Shown here: positions 36,651 through 46,487 of the stretch, piece by piece | Layout of the letters: each line of letters begins with the position of its first letter | How positions within the stretch are numbered: position 1 is the stretch's first letter | Source: an uncultured Flavobacteriaceae bacterium | Lineage (GTDB): Bacteria > Bacteroidota > Bacteroidia > Flavobacteriales > Flavobacteriaceae | Direction: 5' to 3' | DNA: 64,000 bases | NCBI GenBank assembly: GCA_947494695.1 | Contig: CANLWB010000005.1 | Coordinates: forward strand, 372,001-436,000 | Made by a program: the position numbers and the translations under genes | The notes under the pieces: model-generated | What the model was told of the DNA's origin: nothing | Seen by the model: only the letters and a program-made list of their open reading frames with translations | The model's database searches: none

Positions 36651-36675
36651 CCTCGACGCTCTGTGTCGGGGTTTC
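36651..36675 (+). terminator. Terminator-like hairpin after the lipoprotein pair
   Basis: CCTCGAC (36651-36657) pairs with GTCGGGG (36665-36671; one G-T pair) and is followed by TTTCC, 13 bases past the stop. Confidence 0.5.
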
Positions 36676-36683
36676 CATTGAAA

Positions 36684-36733
36684 TTGTCATTCCCGTGTGG
36701 TCAGTGAGCGTAGCCGAACTGAAAACGGGAATC
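36684..36733. repeat. Second copy of the REP-like repeat
   Basis: GTCATTCCcG...GGTCAgTGAGCGtAGcCGAA...GGAATC matches the copy at 471-519. ATTCCCGT (36689) and ACGGGAAT (36725) form its inverted ends. Further repeat-like hairpin material (about 36780-36850, CCCCtATgg...cGGGG) follows. Confidence 0.7.
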
Positions 36734-37163
36734 TAAATACAAAATTTCGAATTTTGACCCATTAAGGTCAAAATGAAACGGGCGAAACCTGTGCTGAGCC
36801 TGCCGAAGTATACCCCTATGGCTCTGCCTCGGGGATAGTTCGTTTCAAGAATTTTTTTTTGTTTATAATTTTCTAATAGCGTTTAGGACAACCTTTATTT
36901 AAAAAAATAAAGGTTAAACCAATCTTTCCATCAATCTTACCCTTAAAACATCAGTGCATCTTAGGCAGCAATCAAGGCATTAAGAATTCCTTGGAAAGAT
37001 TTCAGGTTAGTTTTTGATGTGAGCGTGTTTAAAAACTATACAAACTTAAAACGTCTATAGGGATAATCTTAGTTTTGTCTTTGAACTGGAGATGATTTTG
37101 AGAAACTATGGTTTTCGATGTTAATTTAGTTGATGAAAACCAAATCAGTAATAAAATACTAAA

Positions 37164-38033
37164 TTATTTCATCAAGTCCGATAACCAATGCATACCGCGC
37201 ACCCCAGTCATAGGAAATGCCGTTTGATGGCTACCTTCAATAACCACATGCTTCAAAAACAAACTGGTATCATTTCTGGATTTAAGCATACGAATCAATT
37301 TTTCGACACTTGAACCTAGTTCCTTTTCTAAGCTGCCATATGAAATAAAAACATTGGCATTCAGCTTTTTGTGTTTAAACATAAGTTCTGAAAGTAACGG
37401 AATATCATTATGAAGCGACGGACTACCAAGAATATAGTTTTTAAATGTATCTGGTTGTGCTAGTAATGTGTATGTTCCAAACTCACCTCCCATAGAATAG
37501 CCAAAATAAGTACGGTTATTTTCATCGGTTTGATAATTGTTTTCTACATACTTTATAACGTCATTTCTAATAAAATTTAAATGATTATTCGCTTGTCCAA
37601 ATTGATATTTAGTTTGATGTTCTTCATTACTTGATTTTTTAATGGAGTAGTCTCTGTATCTACTGACATGTTCCCCTGTGTCCTTTTTTAAATTTTCATC
37701 AATATCCTTTTGCCAGGAAATTCCAACTAAAATGGCGTCCTCCATGATATATTCAGCCGAACCCGATAATATTTCCACATGCCACATCGCATCTGTATAA
37801 TAAATTACAGGGTGTTTTTTACCATTATTTTCCGAATATCCTTCTGGAAGTTTTACATAAAGGTCATAATGTCTCCCTGTCTTAGTCTCTGTTATAGGAA
37901 TCACTTTAATACGTGGCAATTCTAAACACGATTTTTGGGTGGTATTGCTATTATTTTTTTGAGCAAAAACAGGGGTTAATGATATAATAAGCGTAAGGGC
38001 AAAACAGACGTTTTTCATTGTATAGACTTTCAT
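37164..38033 (-). CDS. Esterase, alpha/beta hydrolase fold (Fes/IroE-like)
   Basis: 289 residues with a signal peptide (MKNVCFALTLIISLTPVFAQ after a short upstream part). GYSMGGEFG holds the catalytic Ser of the alpha/beta-hydrolase elbow; the final block VIEGSHQTAFPM likely contains the catalytic His. The arrangement matches putative esterases related to siderophore esterases. Substrate unknown; location periplasmic. It is last in a minus-strand operon with a serine hydrolase and a lipoprotein, 8 bases after the serine hydrolase stop. Confidence 0.85.
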   Translation of the reverse strand: MKVYTMKNVCFALTLIISLTPVFAQKNNSNTTQKSCLELPRIKVIPITETKTGRHYDLYVKLPEGYSENNGKKHPVIYYTDAMWHVEILSGSAEYIMEDAILVGISWQKDIDENLKKDTGEHVSRYRDYSIKKSSNEEHQTKYQFGQANNHLNFIRNDVIKYVENNYQTDENNRTYFGYSMGGEFGTYTLLAQPDTFKNYILGSPSLHNDIPLLSELMFKHKKLNANVFISYGSLEKELGSSVEKLIRMLKSRNDTSLFLKHVVIEGSHQTAFPMTGVRGMHWLSDLMK

Positions 38034-38041
38034 ATTATTTG

Positions 38042-39241
38042 TTATTTCTTGATAAAAGCTGGTAAGATTCTCTCTGCAACAGTTTGTAGGGTACTGTTAT
38101 CGTTTCCATGAGAAGTAACCACAACCATCAAATCCAGTTCTTCAATTAGAATGATATACTGGCCTCCACCACCTTGAGCAGATACGCAAAAATAGCTTTT
38201 ATCTCCGTATTTTAAATCTGCACTCCACCAGTAATAACCGTAGCCTTGATTTGAAACATCTTTACCTCCGCCGTAGACATCATCATCACCAGTTAAGAGT
38301 ATTCTGCTAGTTGCTTTGGTAATAAAGGCTTCAGGAATCAGCTGTTCGCCCTTCCATTTACCCTTGTTCGAAGTTAAGATACCCCATTTTACCATATCTC
38401 GCGATGTCATACTCGAACTGCTTGCAGACCCTGGAAGACCGTTAACGTCTGTCTCCCAACCGTAAGTTGTTATACCCATTTTATCAAGAAGCTCTTTTTT
38501 AATAAAATTTTTGGCAGTTCCTGGCACAACAGCCTCTATAACTTGCATCACCAACCTTGGGTCGTCTTGATATAAAAAACTTTGAGACGCTGAGGTAATA
38601 GGCGCACTGTGTTCAAGAAAGGTTTGAACTTGCTTTTGTCCTTTTAATTGAGCAGGCGTTTTCCTATATGCTTTGCGTTGCTCTTTACTAATACGAATAC
38701 CAGAACGCATCGTCATGGCCTTGTGTAGCGTGATTTTTTCTGCACCTTCCACAAGTTTTGTTTGGTCCAAGTCTTTCAGAAAACGAATTAAAGGTTTGTC
38801 TAAATCATCCATAGTCAGATACCCCAACTGGATAGCCCGGCCAAGTGCTAAACAGGTATAAGCTTTGGTTGCCGACGCCTGAAAATGAGGCAGATTGACA
38901 CGACCTTTTCTATAATAGGATTCAAAGAGCAGCTTGCCTTTGTAAACAATAAGAAAACTATCAAAAGGATCATGTTTATTATCAGCTATTTCTTGTGATA
39001 GCTTAATAATTATGGCTTCATCTCCCCCATCAATACCCAATTTGCCCACAGGGATTTTGTCCTTGTTATCTGAAGGTGCAGCATCAATAAAGGCGTTTTT
39101 AAGATCTGGAATATCCCTGAATGAGAGTTTGGATTCCGCTGTTGTAGCCTTAGGAGCAACACTATGACCCTGCTGCGTAAAGCCACTATTTGTAAATATA
39201 AGTACTAGTAAAAGAAGTAGTAGTTCTGTTTTGTTTTTCAT
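38042..39241 (-). CDS. Serine hydrolase, beta-lactamase/class C-like
   Basis: 399 residues with a signal peptide (MKNKTELLLLLLVLIFTNSGFTQQ). SATKAYTCLALG is the SxxK motif of the beta-lactamase/penicillin-binding superfamily, YQDDPRLVMQ is a candidate for the Tyr motif, and YYWWSADLKYGDKSYFCVSAQGGGGQYI is the C-terminal block. Members are esterases, amidases or DD-peptidases; the substrate cannot be told. The middle gene of the three-gene operon. Confidence 0.88.
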   Translation of the reverse strand: MKNKTELLLLLLVLIFTNSGFTQQGHSVAPKATTAESKLSFRDIPDLKNAFIDAAPSDNKDKIPVGKLGIDGGDEAIIIKLSQEIADNKHDPFDSFLIVYKGKLLFESYYRKGRVNLPHFQASATKAYTCLALGRAIQLGYLTMDDLDKPLIRFLKDLDQTKLVEGAEKITLHKAMTMRSGIRISKEQRKAYRKTPAQLKGQKQVQTFLEHSAPITSASQSFLYQDDPRLVMQVIEAVVPGTAKNFIKKELLDKMGITTYGWETDVNGLPGSASSSSMTSRDMVKWGILTSNKGKWKGEQLIPEAFITKATSRILLTGDDDVYGGGKDVSNQGYGYYWWSADLKYGDKSYFCVSAQGGGGQYIILIEELDLMVVVTSHGNDNSTLQTVAERILPAFIKK

Positions 39242-39274
39242 GATTTTACTATTTATATATGAAGTGTTAATCGA

Positions 39275-40171
39275 TTACTGTTTAGGTCTTAACGCATCAA
39301 TGATTTTAGCATCCACCCAATATTTGGTTGACTCCCAATACGTGCTTCCATCTTTCCTTACTTTTTCTTCAGACCTTGAAAAAAGCAAGTATTTTCCATC
39401 TGGTGTTAAAAATGCACCATTTTCTACCAATTCCGTATTTATCTTATCTCCCATATTTACAGCTGGTCCCCATGAACCATCTTCCTGTCTAAAACTGATA
39501 TAATTATCAGACCTCCCATAGCCATCTTCTCGCTCACTACCCCATATTAAGAAGGATTCATCCGGAGCTATAAAAGGGTGCGCTGTCCATTTACCTGAGT
39601 TAATCTCCTTACCGAGTAATTTTGGTTTTTCTCGCTTACCGTCTACAATCTTTGACATGCGGATGACGTCATTATTTTTATAATCGTCAAAAACTATAGT
39701 TCCTTTATCGGAAACAGACGAAACCATTATCCCCCAATCTTCCCTGTCGAACATTGGCCCTAAGCTTTTTATTTTTGACCAACCCGAAGCCGTTCGTTCA
39801 ATATAGTTATGTCTAGAGTATAATATGTTACTATTTTTAGAGCCTCCAGAACGAAATTTATATGTATTAGTTTTATAGGAATTCCCGCCTTGTTTATAAA
39901 CCACAACAGCTGCCTCAAAGGGATTGTTCCCTTCGTAGGTGAAGTAAAACTCCTGCATATCTAAAGCGTCCGCATTCCCTAATTTCCAATCTTGAGAGCT
40001 ACCCTTTCTTGGAACAAAAACTTCAGGACTTAGCCCTGGCGTCTTATAGCCCAAGTATAGATTTTCAACTGTTGAAGCATCATTCTTTTTTGTTTCCGAT
40101 TCCTCAGTTTTACAAGCACTTAAGAATACAAAAATCACGAGTACTAAAAATTTCGCAATAAGATTTTTCAT
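39275..40171 (-). CDS. Lipoprotein with a WD40-like/PD40 propeller
   Basis: 298 residues. Lipobox FVFLSAC-KTEES. Repeated propeller strands (DESFLIWGSEREDGYGRSDNYIS; DGKYLLFSRSEEKVR) fit PD40/TolB-like repeats. Role unknown. It is the first gene of the operon running to 37164 and is divergent from the histidine kinase gene, whose regulator may control it. Confidence 0.75.
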   Translation of the reverse strand: MKNLIAKFLVLVIFVFLSACKTEESETKKNDASTVENLYLGYKTPGLSPEVFVPRKGSSQDWKLGNADALDMQEFYFTYEGNNPFEAAVVVYKQGGNSYKTNTYKFRSGGSKNSNILYSRHNYIERTASGWSKIKSLGPMFDREDWGIMVSSVSDKGTIVFDDYKNNDVIRMSKIVDGKREKPKLLGKEINSGKWTAHPFIAPDESFLIWGSEREDGYGRSDNYISFRQEDGSWGPAVNMGDKINTELVENGAFLTPDGKYLLFSRSEEKVRKDGSTYWESTKYWVDAKIIDALRPKQ

Positions 40172-40384
40172 TGAATATGGATTTTCCGTTTTTGTATGAG
40201 TTTTATAATAGATGGTAACTATTGGTTAAAAGTATACTATAATCCATGTTTAAAACCATAAAAAGGATGTATGCAACAGTTAAATGACAAAACCATTTCG
40301 TCATTGATATATCGCTTTTGTAAAGAAATTATCGAAATCTGTATTTGTAGATACTATCTTTATACTCTTTTAATAAAAGCGTTT

Positions 40385-41392
40385 ATGTTTAAAAAATCAT
40401 TAAAAAATACCATACTCATTAATATTGGAGCCTTTTTATTGGTGTTTATGCTTGAAGTATTGAGCGTGTGGTCAATAAAAGACAGATTTGATGATAGCTT
40501 TTCTTTTTATAGATGGCAACTAGATTTTACCGTTTTTATTATGGGCCTCATATGGGTAAATCATTTTATTTTCATTCCTTTTTTCTTAGATAAAAAGAGA
40601 TATTTTTTGTACGGAATATTACTCATTGGAACAATCTTTTTCGGATCTTATTTAAAAGGATATACAGACGGACATGGTGTTATTAAATCATTTTTCTTCT
40701 TCATTTATACAACCGGAACAGGAATGGCTGCTTTTTTTTTAAGACGAAATATGATTATTAGAAGAGAAAACGATGAAAAGGAGAAATTACAAAAAGGAAT
40801 GGAACTTAATTATTTAAAAGCGCAGGTGAATCCGCACTTTTTATTTAACTCTTTAAATAGCATTTATGCACTTTCCAGACAACAGTCGCCTGAAACCCAA
40901 GACCTGGTTATGCAGCTTTCTGAATTAATGAGATATCAGTTAGAGAGTTCTAAAAAAGATACTGTTCTATTAAAAGAAGAACTTGAATTTATAGAAAACT
41001 ATTTGTTACTTGAAGAAAAAAGACTTAGTAAACGTTGTGATGTTGAATTTTTAATTGAAGGAGATTTGTTGAACTTAAGGATTGCTCCAATGTTACTTAT
41101 TCCTTTTGTTGAAAATGCTGTTAAACATGGCGCCCAAAGTACTAATGAACAGAGCACAATTGATGTTTCTATCTCAATAAAAAACTCCACCCTTCATTTC
41201 GTTGTGGTTAATTCAAAACCCTCCGCAGTTTCTGAGTCGAAAAGACATGGTATGGGGCTCGAAAACGTGAAAAGACGTTTAGATTTATTATATCTTAAAG
41301 CTCATAAATTAGAGATTGAAGATAAGGAAGACATATATCGCATAAATTTAACTATTGATTTATCTGTTTCACAATTAAAAAATAATCAATAA
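40385..41392 (+). CDS. LytS/YehU-type sensor histidine kinase
   Basis: 335 residues from the ATG at 40385 (an upstream frame from 40271 is open but adds no family-like sequence). Four to five hydrophobic helices (about 5-120) form the sensor, followed by the His_kinase domain (PF06580): VNPHFLFNSLNSIYALSRQQ with the phosphorylated His near residue 162, then LIPFVENAVKHG and GMGLENVKRRL as ATP-binding boxes. Its regulator is not next door: the following 84 bases are a gutted regulator copy, and the intact regulator is at 50825. Confidence 0.93.
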   Translation: MFKKSLKNTILINIGAFLLVFMLEVLSVWSIKDRFDDSFSFYRWQLDFTVFIMGLIWVNHFIFIPFFLDKKRYFLYGILLIGTIFFGSYLKGYTDGHGVIKSFFFFIYTTGTGMAAFFLRRNMIIRRENDEKEKLQKGMELNYLKAQVNPHFLFNSLNSIYALSRQQSPETQDLVMQLSELMRYQLESSKKDTVLLKEELEFIENYLLLEEKRLSKRCDVEFLIEGDLLNLRIAPMLLIPFVENAVKHGAQSTNEQSTIDVSISIKNSTLHFVVVNSKPSAVSESKRHGMGLENVKRRLDLLYLKAHKLEIEDKEDIYRINLTIDLSVSQLKNNQ

Positions 41393-41397
41393 TTAAA

Positions 41398-41481
41398 ATG
41401 GGGATTATAAATGATGACATACTAGCATCTTACATTACCAATTTAGATAGGGTTATCAAGGCATCCAAAACGCATTTATAA
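41398..41481 (+). pseudogene. Gutted copy of the LytTR response regulator
   Basis: Translates as MGIINDDILASYITNLDRVI, then KASKTHL and a stop. The first ten residues match residues 4-13 of the intact regulator at 50825 (IGIIDDEILA), and the rest matches its LytTR part (SYIINLERVTKATRTYL). About 174 codons in between are gone, in frame, and the original start ATG has become ATA. Surrounding DNA (41340-41430) aligns with 50770-50860. Confidence 0.85.
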
Positions 41482-42001
41482 AATAGAAATCAAATGATTT
41501 TTTAGAGCTTATATCATTTTCCTTGATAAAAAAGAAATAAAAACTCTAAACTGCATATAATTTTGGAACCTATATACGGACTCTTTTCACCATGTTTTAG
41601 GAAGTATCAGAATTCTTGAGATTATGTAGAAATCATAGATGAACGACTGGTTTAAGAAGCAGTTAAAACGAGAACGTTTAAGGTTATGCACTACTCCCCT
41701 TTTGTTTTAGCCCAAAAATTATATGAGCCAAAATTACGACTAGGTTCATAGTGAAAACCCAACAGTAATAAATTCTTGTCCTTTAAAACATTACCCTCTA
41801 CCTCACGTTTTTTTAACCAGAACTCTACGTCATCGAAAGAACACATTATTTTCACTACGGGAAAACCACAAAAATTACACTTTTGTCATCTTTTCAACTT
41901 AAATGGTTATAATTTTAAAAAAATAATACTTTTTATAAATAAAATTCACACAAAACCCTCAAGTGTGTATTAATTTTTTTATTAACCCTTAATCGTTAAA
42001 A
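41482..42001. other. Region between the gutted regulator and the peptidase gene
   Basis: No gene supported. A 65-codon frame at 41776 is open but has no family resemblance. A motif near 41699 (TTTTGTTTTAGCCcAAAAATTATATGAG) also occurs near 25555, so part of this may be repeat-derived. Confidence 0.4.
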
Positions 42002-45000
42002 ATGAAAAAAACTATAACCTTGACGACGCTGTGCTTGCTTATCACGGCCACATTTTTTGCTCAAACAAAACGCCAAATTAGTGAAATTAAAAAGGAGTAT
42101 AACATTCAAAAATTAAAACAGTTAGAAACAAATTTTCAAAACAAGGCAGTTTCTGAAAAAGAGAAAGCAATAGAATTTGCTAAACGAAACAATATACAAA
42201 CAAAACTAACTACCAAAGATGGTAGAATGCTAGAACTGCAAAGAATCGTTAACGGGACCCCGATTTATTACACAACGTTTAATCTTGATGCTGCTGTTTC
42301 AACCAGAGCAAATCATTTACAAAGTGGAGGTTCTCTAGGTTTAAACCTCATGGGACAAAATATGACTGCCCATGTTTGGGATGGAGGTGTTGCAAATAGC
42401 GCTCATCAAGAATATGATGGCAGTGGTGGTAATAATAGGTTTTCGATTGGAGATGGTACATCTTCCCTTAATTTCCATGCAGAACATGTTACAGGAACCA
42501 TTATGGCTTCAGGTTTAGTAGCTAATGCTGAAGGAATGGCTCCTCATGCCAAGGCTATTGGATACGATTGGAATAGTGACCGAGCCGAAGCGACATCTGC
42601 AACAGCAAATGGTATGCTACTATCTAACCATTCCTATGGCTATGCATTTAGAAATAATCTAGGACAAGTACAATTACCACAATATTTTTTTGGAGGCTAT
42701 ATTGATGTATCTCGAGATTGGGATAATATTATGTTTAACGCTCCCAATTATTTAATGGTAGTTGCTGCTGGAAATGATGGTAATGATAACACGGCGAACA
42801 ATAATCCTACAGGAGGTTCTGGCTGGGATAAACTAACAGGGCACTCGACTTCAAAAAATAATTTAGTGGTTGCAAACGCCAATGACGCCAATATTGATGC
42901 TAGCGGTAACTTGATTTCGGTTTCAATAAATACGTCAAGTAGTGAGGGCCCAACAGACGACATGCGTATAAAACCAGATATTACTGGCAACGGAACACAG
43001 GTATACTCTTCGTTTAATTTTGAAAGCTATGACTCTTTTGCCGGGACAAACCTTGCAGATGGAAACATTACCGATGATTATGCGAGCATTACAGGTACTT
43101 CTATGGCTTCTCCAAATGTTACAGGTTCATTATTATTATTACAGCAGCATAATAATAATTTACACGGATCTTTTATGAAAGCCGCAACACTCAAAGGATT
43201 AGCGCTTCATACAGCTGATGATGCAGGTGTTCCTGGACCAGATGCGGTTTACGGTTGGGGCTTGTTAAATGTAAAGGCGGCAGCCGAGATTATAACCAAA
43301 AAAAATAGTGAAAGTGAGATTCAGGAATTAACATTGACATCGGGGCAAACCTATTCAATTACAGTGGAATCTGATGGGATTACCCCATTATTAGCCTCAA
43401 TGTCATGGACAGACAGAGCTGGTACAGCCGTTACTACAGTGAACTCAACCACCCCTGTACTTGTGAATGATTTAGATATTAGAGTGACTCAAGGAAGTAA
43501 TACCTATTTCCCTTATAAATTAACAAGTCCTACAACAAGCTCGCAAGAAGACAATACAGTAGATCCCTACGAAAGAGTAGATATTTCGGGAGCATCAGGA
43601 ACTTATACGATTACTGTAACACATAAAGGTTCTTTGGTTGGAGGAAGTCAAAACTTTTCTTTAATTATTTCAGGGTTATCAGATACTCCTGTGGTTTGTA
43701 ATGCCACAGTTCCTACAGGGATTAATGCATCAAACGTTTCAGCTACTGATGCTAGTATTTCATGGACTGAGGTGCCTGGTGCAACTTATGATGTGCGTTA
43801 TAGAGTTATTGGAGCTTCTACGTGGACAACCGATGCGGTAACAGGAACATCTGTAACTTTAAATGGCTTAACTGAATTAACAAATTGCGAAGTTCAAGTT
43901 CGCAGTAAATGTACGTCAACAAATTCTCAGTATAGTTCGTCTGTCAATTTCTCAACACCAAGTGGTTCAACAACATCATGTACCTCTACAGTAAGTACAT
44001 TTCCTTATAGTGAGAGTTTTGAATCTGGAGATGGATGGACACAGACCACAGGAGATGATGGTAATTGGGTAAATGATGCATCTGGAACACCATCTAGTGG
44101 CACGGGACCAAGCTCTGGAGCCGACGGTTCTTTTTATATGTTCTTAGAAGCTTCAATAAATGGGAGTACGGGAGAAATAGGTGCAAATGCAACAGCTATT
44201 CTTGAAAGTCCTTGTTTTGACTTGTCTACAGTATCCAATGCAACGTTTACTTTTCAAAATCATATGTATGGAACAGCTGTTGGGTTATTAGAGCTAGAGG
44301 CCTCCACGAATGCAGGCACTTCCTGGGTTTCTCTATGGTCTTTATCTGGAAATCAAGGAAATCAATGGAATGCTGTATCTGTAGATTTAAGTTCATATTT
44401 AGGACAAACTGTAAGTTTACGCTTTGTTGGAACAACCGGTTCATCCTGGTCCAGTGATGTTGCCATTGACGATTTGGAATTAACCACTGGATCTACAACA
44501 ACCACATGTGACACATTAAATCTCAATAATTACTCCATATCTTCATTCTCTAGTCAAGATAGCGATGGTACATTCTCGATAGGAAATAATGGCACTTCTA
44601 TAGCATTAACAAATGATACATGGAAATTTATAGATTTTCCTTACGAAGTAACTGCCAATACTGTTATTGAATTGGAATTAAGTAGCTCCTCAGAAGGTGA
44701 AATTCATGGTATCGGATTTGAAAATGATAATACATTATCACCGTCTTACTATTTCAAATTCCACGGTACACAAAACTATGGAGTAACTAACTTTGATAAT
44801 TATTCTAGTGGCACGACCACCTATGTAATTCCAGTTGGGGATTCTTATACCGGAACAATGAATAAATTGGTTTTTATTAATGATAACGATGGGGGGTCTG
44901 GTAATACTTCTGTATTCTCCAATGTTAAAGTTTATGAAACCTCTTGTGTAAATTCTACTTCACAGGTTGTATTTGGAGAAAGAACAGATGTTTTAGGACG

Positions 45001-45238
45001 TGAGGATGAATTTTCACTTACAATTTTCCCTAACCCTGTTAACCAGGGCTCGTTATTCGTTAAGACTAATCAAAAGGGGCAATTAACCTATCAAGTCATT
45101 AATTTGCTTGGACAGACCGTTAAAACTGGGCAGCTCAAAAATAAATTTATAACGGTGTCTGATTTAGAATCTGGAATATATACGTTAGAAATTAATAATG
45201 GTGACCAGACCATGCATAAAAGGTTTATTAAAGAGTAG
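42002..45238 (+). CDS. S8 subtilisin-like peptidase with MAM domain and T9SS tail
   Basis: 1078 residues. Signal peptide (MKKTITLTTLCLLITATFFAQ), then an S8 catalytic domain: Asp127 in HVWDGG, His162 in HAEHVTGT, Asn258 in AAGNDG, Ser367 in GTSMASPNVTG. A C-terminal extension of the catalytic domain, an FN3-like domain (about 565-650) and a MAM-like domain (about 670-840; FPYSESFESGDGW, AIDDLEL) follow. The end (LTIFPNPVNQGSLFVK ... GIYTLEINNGDQTMHKRFIKE) is a type IX secretion signal. It should be a surface or released endopeptidase. It lies between the split halves of a two-component system. Confidence 0.93.
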   Translation: MKKTITLTTLCLLITATFFAQTKRQISEIKKEYNIQKLKQLETNFQNKAVSEKEKAIEFAKRNNIQTKLTTKDGRMLELQRIVNGTPIYYTTFNLDAAVSTRANHLQSGGSLGLNLMGQNMTAHVWDGGVANSAHQEYDGSGGNNRFSIGDGTSSLNFHAEHVTGTIMASGLVANAEGMAPHAKAIGYDWNSDRAEATSATANGMLLSNHSYGYAFRNNLGQVQLPQYFFGGYIDVSRDWDNIMFNAPNYLMVVAAGNDGNDNTANNNPTGGSGWDKLTGHSTSKNNLVVANANDANIDASGNLISVSINTSSSEGPTDDMRIKPDITGNGTQVYSSFNFESYDSFAGTNLADGNITDDYASITGTSMASPNVTGSLLLLQQHNNNLHGSFMKAATLKGLALHTADDAGVPGPDAVYGWGLLNVKAAAEIITKKNSESEIQELTLTSGQTYSITVESDGITPLLASMSWTDRAGTAVTTVNSTTPVLVNDLDIRVTQGSNTYFPYKLTSPTTSSQEDNTVDPYERVDISGASGTYTITVTHKGSLVGGSQNFSLIISGLSDTPVVCNATVPTGINASNVSATDASISWTEVPGATYDVRYRVIGASTWTTDAVTGTSVTLNGLTELTNCEVQVRSKCTSTNSQYSSSVNFSTPSGSTTSCTSTVSTFPYSESFESGDGWTQTTGDDGNWVNDASGTPSSGTGPSSGADGSFYMFLEASINGSTGEIGANATAILESPCFDLSTVSNATFTFQNHMYGTAVGLLELEASTNAGTSWVSLWSLSGNQGNQWNAVSVDLSSYLGQTVSLRFVGTTGSSWSSDVAIDDLELTTGSTTTTCDTLNLNNYSISSFSSQDSDGTFSIGNNGTSIALTNDTWKFIDFPYEVTANTVIELELSSSSEGEIHGIGFENDNTLSPSYYFKFHGTQNYGVTNFDNYSSGTTTYVIPVGDSYTGTMNKLVFINDNDGGSGNTSVFSNVKVYETSCVNSTSQVVFGERTDVLGREDEFSLTIFPNPVNQGSLFVKTNQKGQLTYQVINLLGQTVKTGQLKNKFITVSDLESGIYTLEINNGDQTMHKRFIKE

Positions 45239-45246
45239 TAATTTTC

Positions 45247-45268
45247 AATAATAATAATAATAATAATA
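45247..45268. repeat. (AAT)7 microsatellite
   Basis: Seven perfect AAT units in the 3' flank of the peptidase gene, just before its terminator; copy number could vary between strains. Confidence 0.85.
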
Positions 45269-45269
45269 A

Positions 45270-45297
45270 GGGTTCGGAATTTTCTGAGCCCTTTTTT
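45270..45297 (+). terminator. Terminator of the peptidase gene
   Basis: GGGTTCGGA (45270-45278) pairs with TCTGAGCCC (45283-45291) with two G-T pairs, then six T. Confidence 0.85.
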
Positions 45298-45385
45298 ATT
45301 TGTTTCTTTCGAAAATCACGCCATTCTAAACAAATTCCGCCCCATCGCTCTACACTATAATGAAAATTAAGGCTTACACAAACTT

Positions 45386-46327
45386 TTATTTTATTTTTCC
45401 GCTTAATGCCTGGTTATATTCCAATTCTAATTGATTAACAATCTTAGAAACCGGAAGTATAGCTTTTGTGGCACCTACCCCCTGACCTGCCGACCAAATG
45501 TCTTTCCAGGCTTTGGCGCGCGATTTTTCGTCATCAATCATCACTTTATTTCTCGGCTTCATCAATTCCTCTTTTGTTATTCCTGTTTTCTCGATGGAGG
45601 GAAGCAAATAATTAGCCTCTACACCCGTAAAAAATGGAGACGCTACAATATCCTCAACAGTACTATCTATCAGCATGTTACGGTATTCATCGGAAGCGAG
45701 GCTTTCACGAGCTGAAATAAAATGGGTTCCCATTGAAACAAGGTCTGCTCCTAAAAGTTCCATGGCTCGAATCGCAAAGCCATTACCAACAGAACCCCCG
45801 GCAATAATCGGTCCTGAAAAGATTCTTCTAACTTCAGGAATAAAAGCAAAAGGGCTTAATTGCCCTGTATGTCCACCAGCTCCAGAACAAACAAGAACAA
45901 GACCATCAATACCCGCTTCAATAGCCTTATGAGCATGTTTCATCGAATTAACATCGGCAAATACCAAACCACCATAGGTCTGAACTGCCTCAATTACCGC
46001 ACCTGGGTGACCTAAGGCACTAATTACAATTGGAGGTTGATGCTTTACAATAAGGTCTAAATCTGATTGTGAACGTGGATTGCTCCGATGTACAATTATA
46101 TTTGGAATAGCCAAACCTGAATCCAATTTGATATTAGCTAACCAATCATCTAATATTTCAGGTTTACGGGCGTTTAACGTAGGGAAACCACAGGCAATTT
46201 TATTTGATAAACAAGCCGTCACAAGCTCTGGCCCAGATACCAAAAACATTGGAGCGGCAATAATAGGTAGCCGCATACCTTTTCGAATAGCATCAAATTT
46301 TTTTCGACTTTCTTCTATAGTACTCAT
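45386..46327 (-). CDS. NAD(P)H-dependent flavin oxidoreductase (nitronate monooxygenase-like)
   Basis: 313 residues, TIM-barrel FMN enzyme of the 2-nitropropane dioxygenase family. IIAAPMFLVSGPELVTACLS at the start, LVCSGAGGHTG, IIAGGSVGNGFAI and LGADLVSMGTHFI are the FMN-binding blocks. Family members oxidise nitronates or act as enoyl reductases; which applies is unknown. It is first of a divergent catabolic cluster with a thioesterase and MFS transporter. Confidence 0.9.
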   Translation of the reverse strand: MSTIEESRKKFDAIRKGMRLPIIAAPMFLVSGPELVTACLSNKIACGFPTLNARKPEILDDWLANIKLDSGLAIPNIIVHRSNPRSQSDLDLIVKHQPPIVISALGHPGAVIEAVQTYGGLVFADVNSMKHAHKAIEAGIDGLVLVCSGAGGHTGQLSPFAFIPEVRRIFSGPIIAGGSVGNGFAIRAMELLGADLVSMGTHFISARESLASDEYRNMLIDSTVEDIVASPFFTGVEANYLLPSIEKTGITKEELMKPRNKVMIDDEKSRAKAWKDIWSAGQGVGATKAILPVSKIVNQLELEYNQALSGKIK

Positions 46328-46487
46328 TGTTGTTTGTTTTAAATGTTCACCAAGCCTTTATAAATCCCAAGTTAACACCTTAGTTTTAAAATTCATATTT
46401 ACTATGTTAGCTTTCGTTAAGTAGCTTAGTTCCTTTTACTTTGAGGTCATCGAAAAGCGTCTCCGCTTAATTACAAATTCATGATCT

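Noticed and set aside
41776-41973. 65-codon open frame upstream of the peptidase gene
   Set aside because: It covers what should be the peptidase promoter, has low-complexity composition and resembles no protein.
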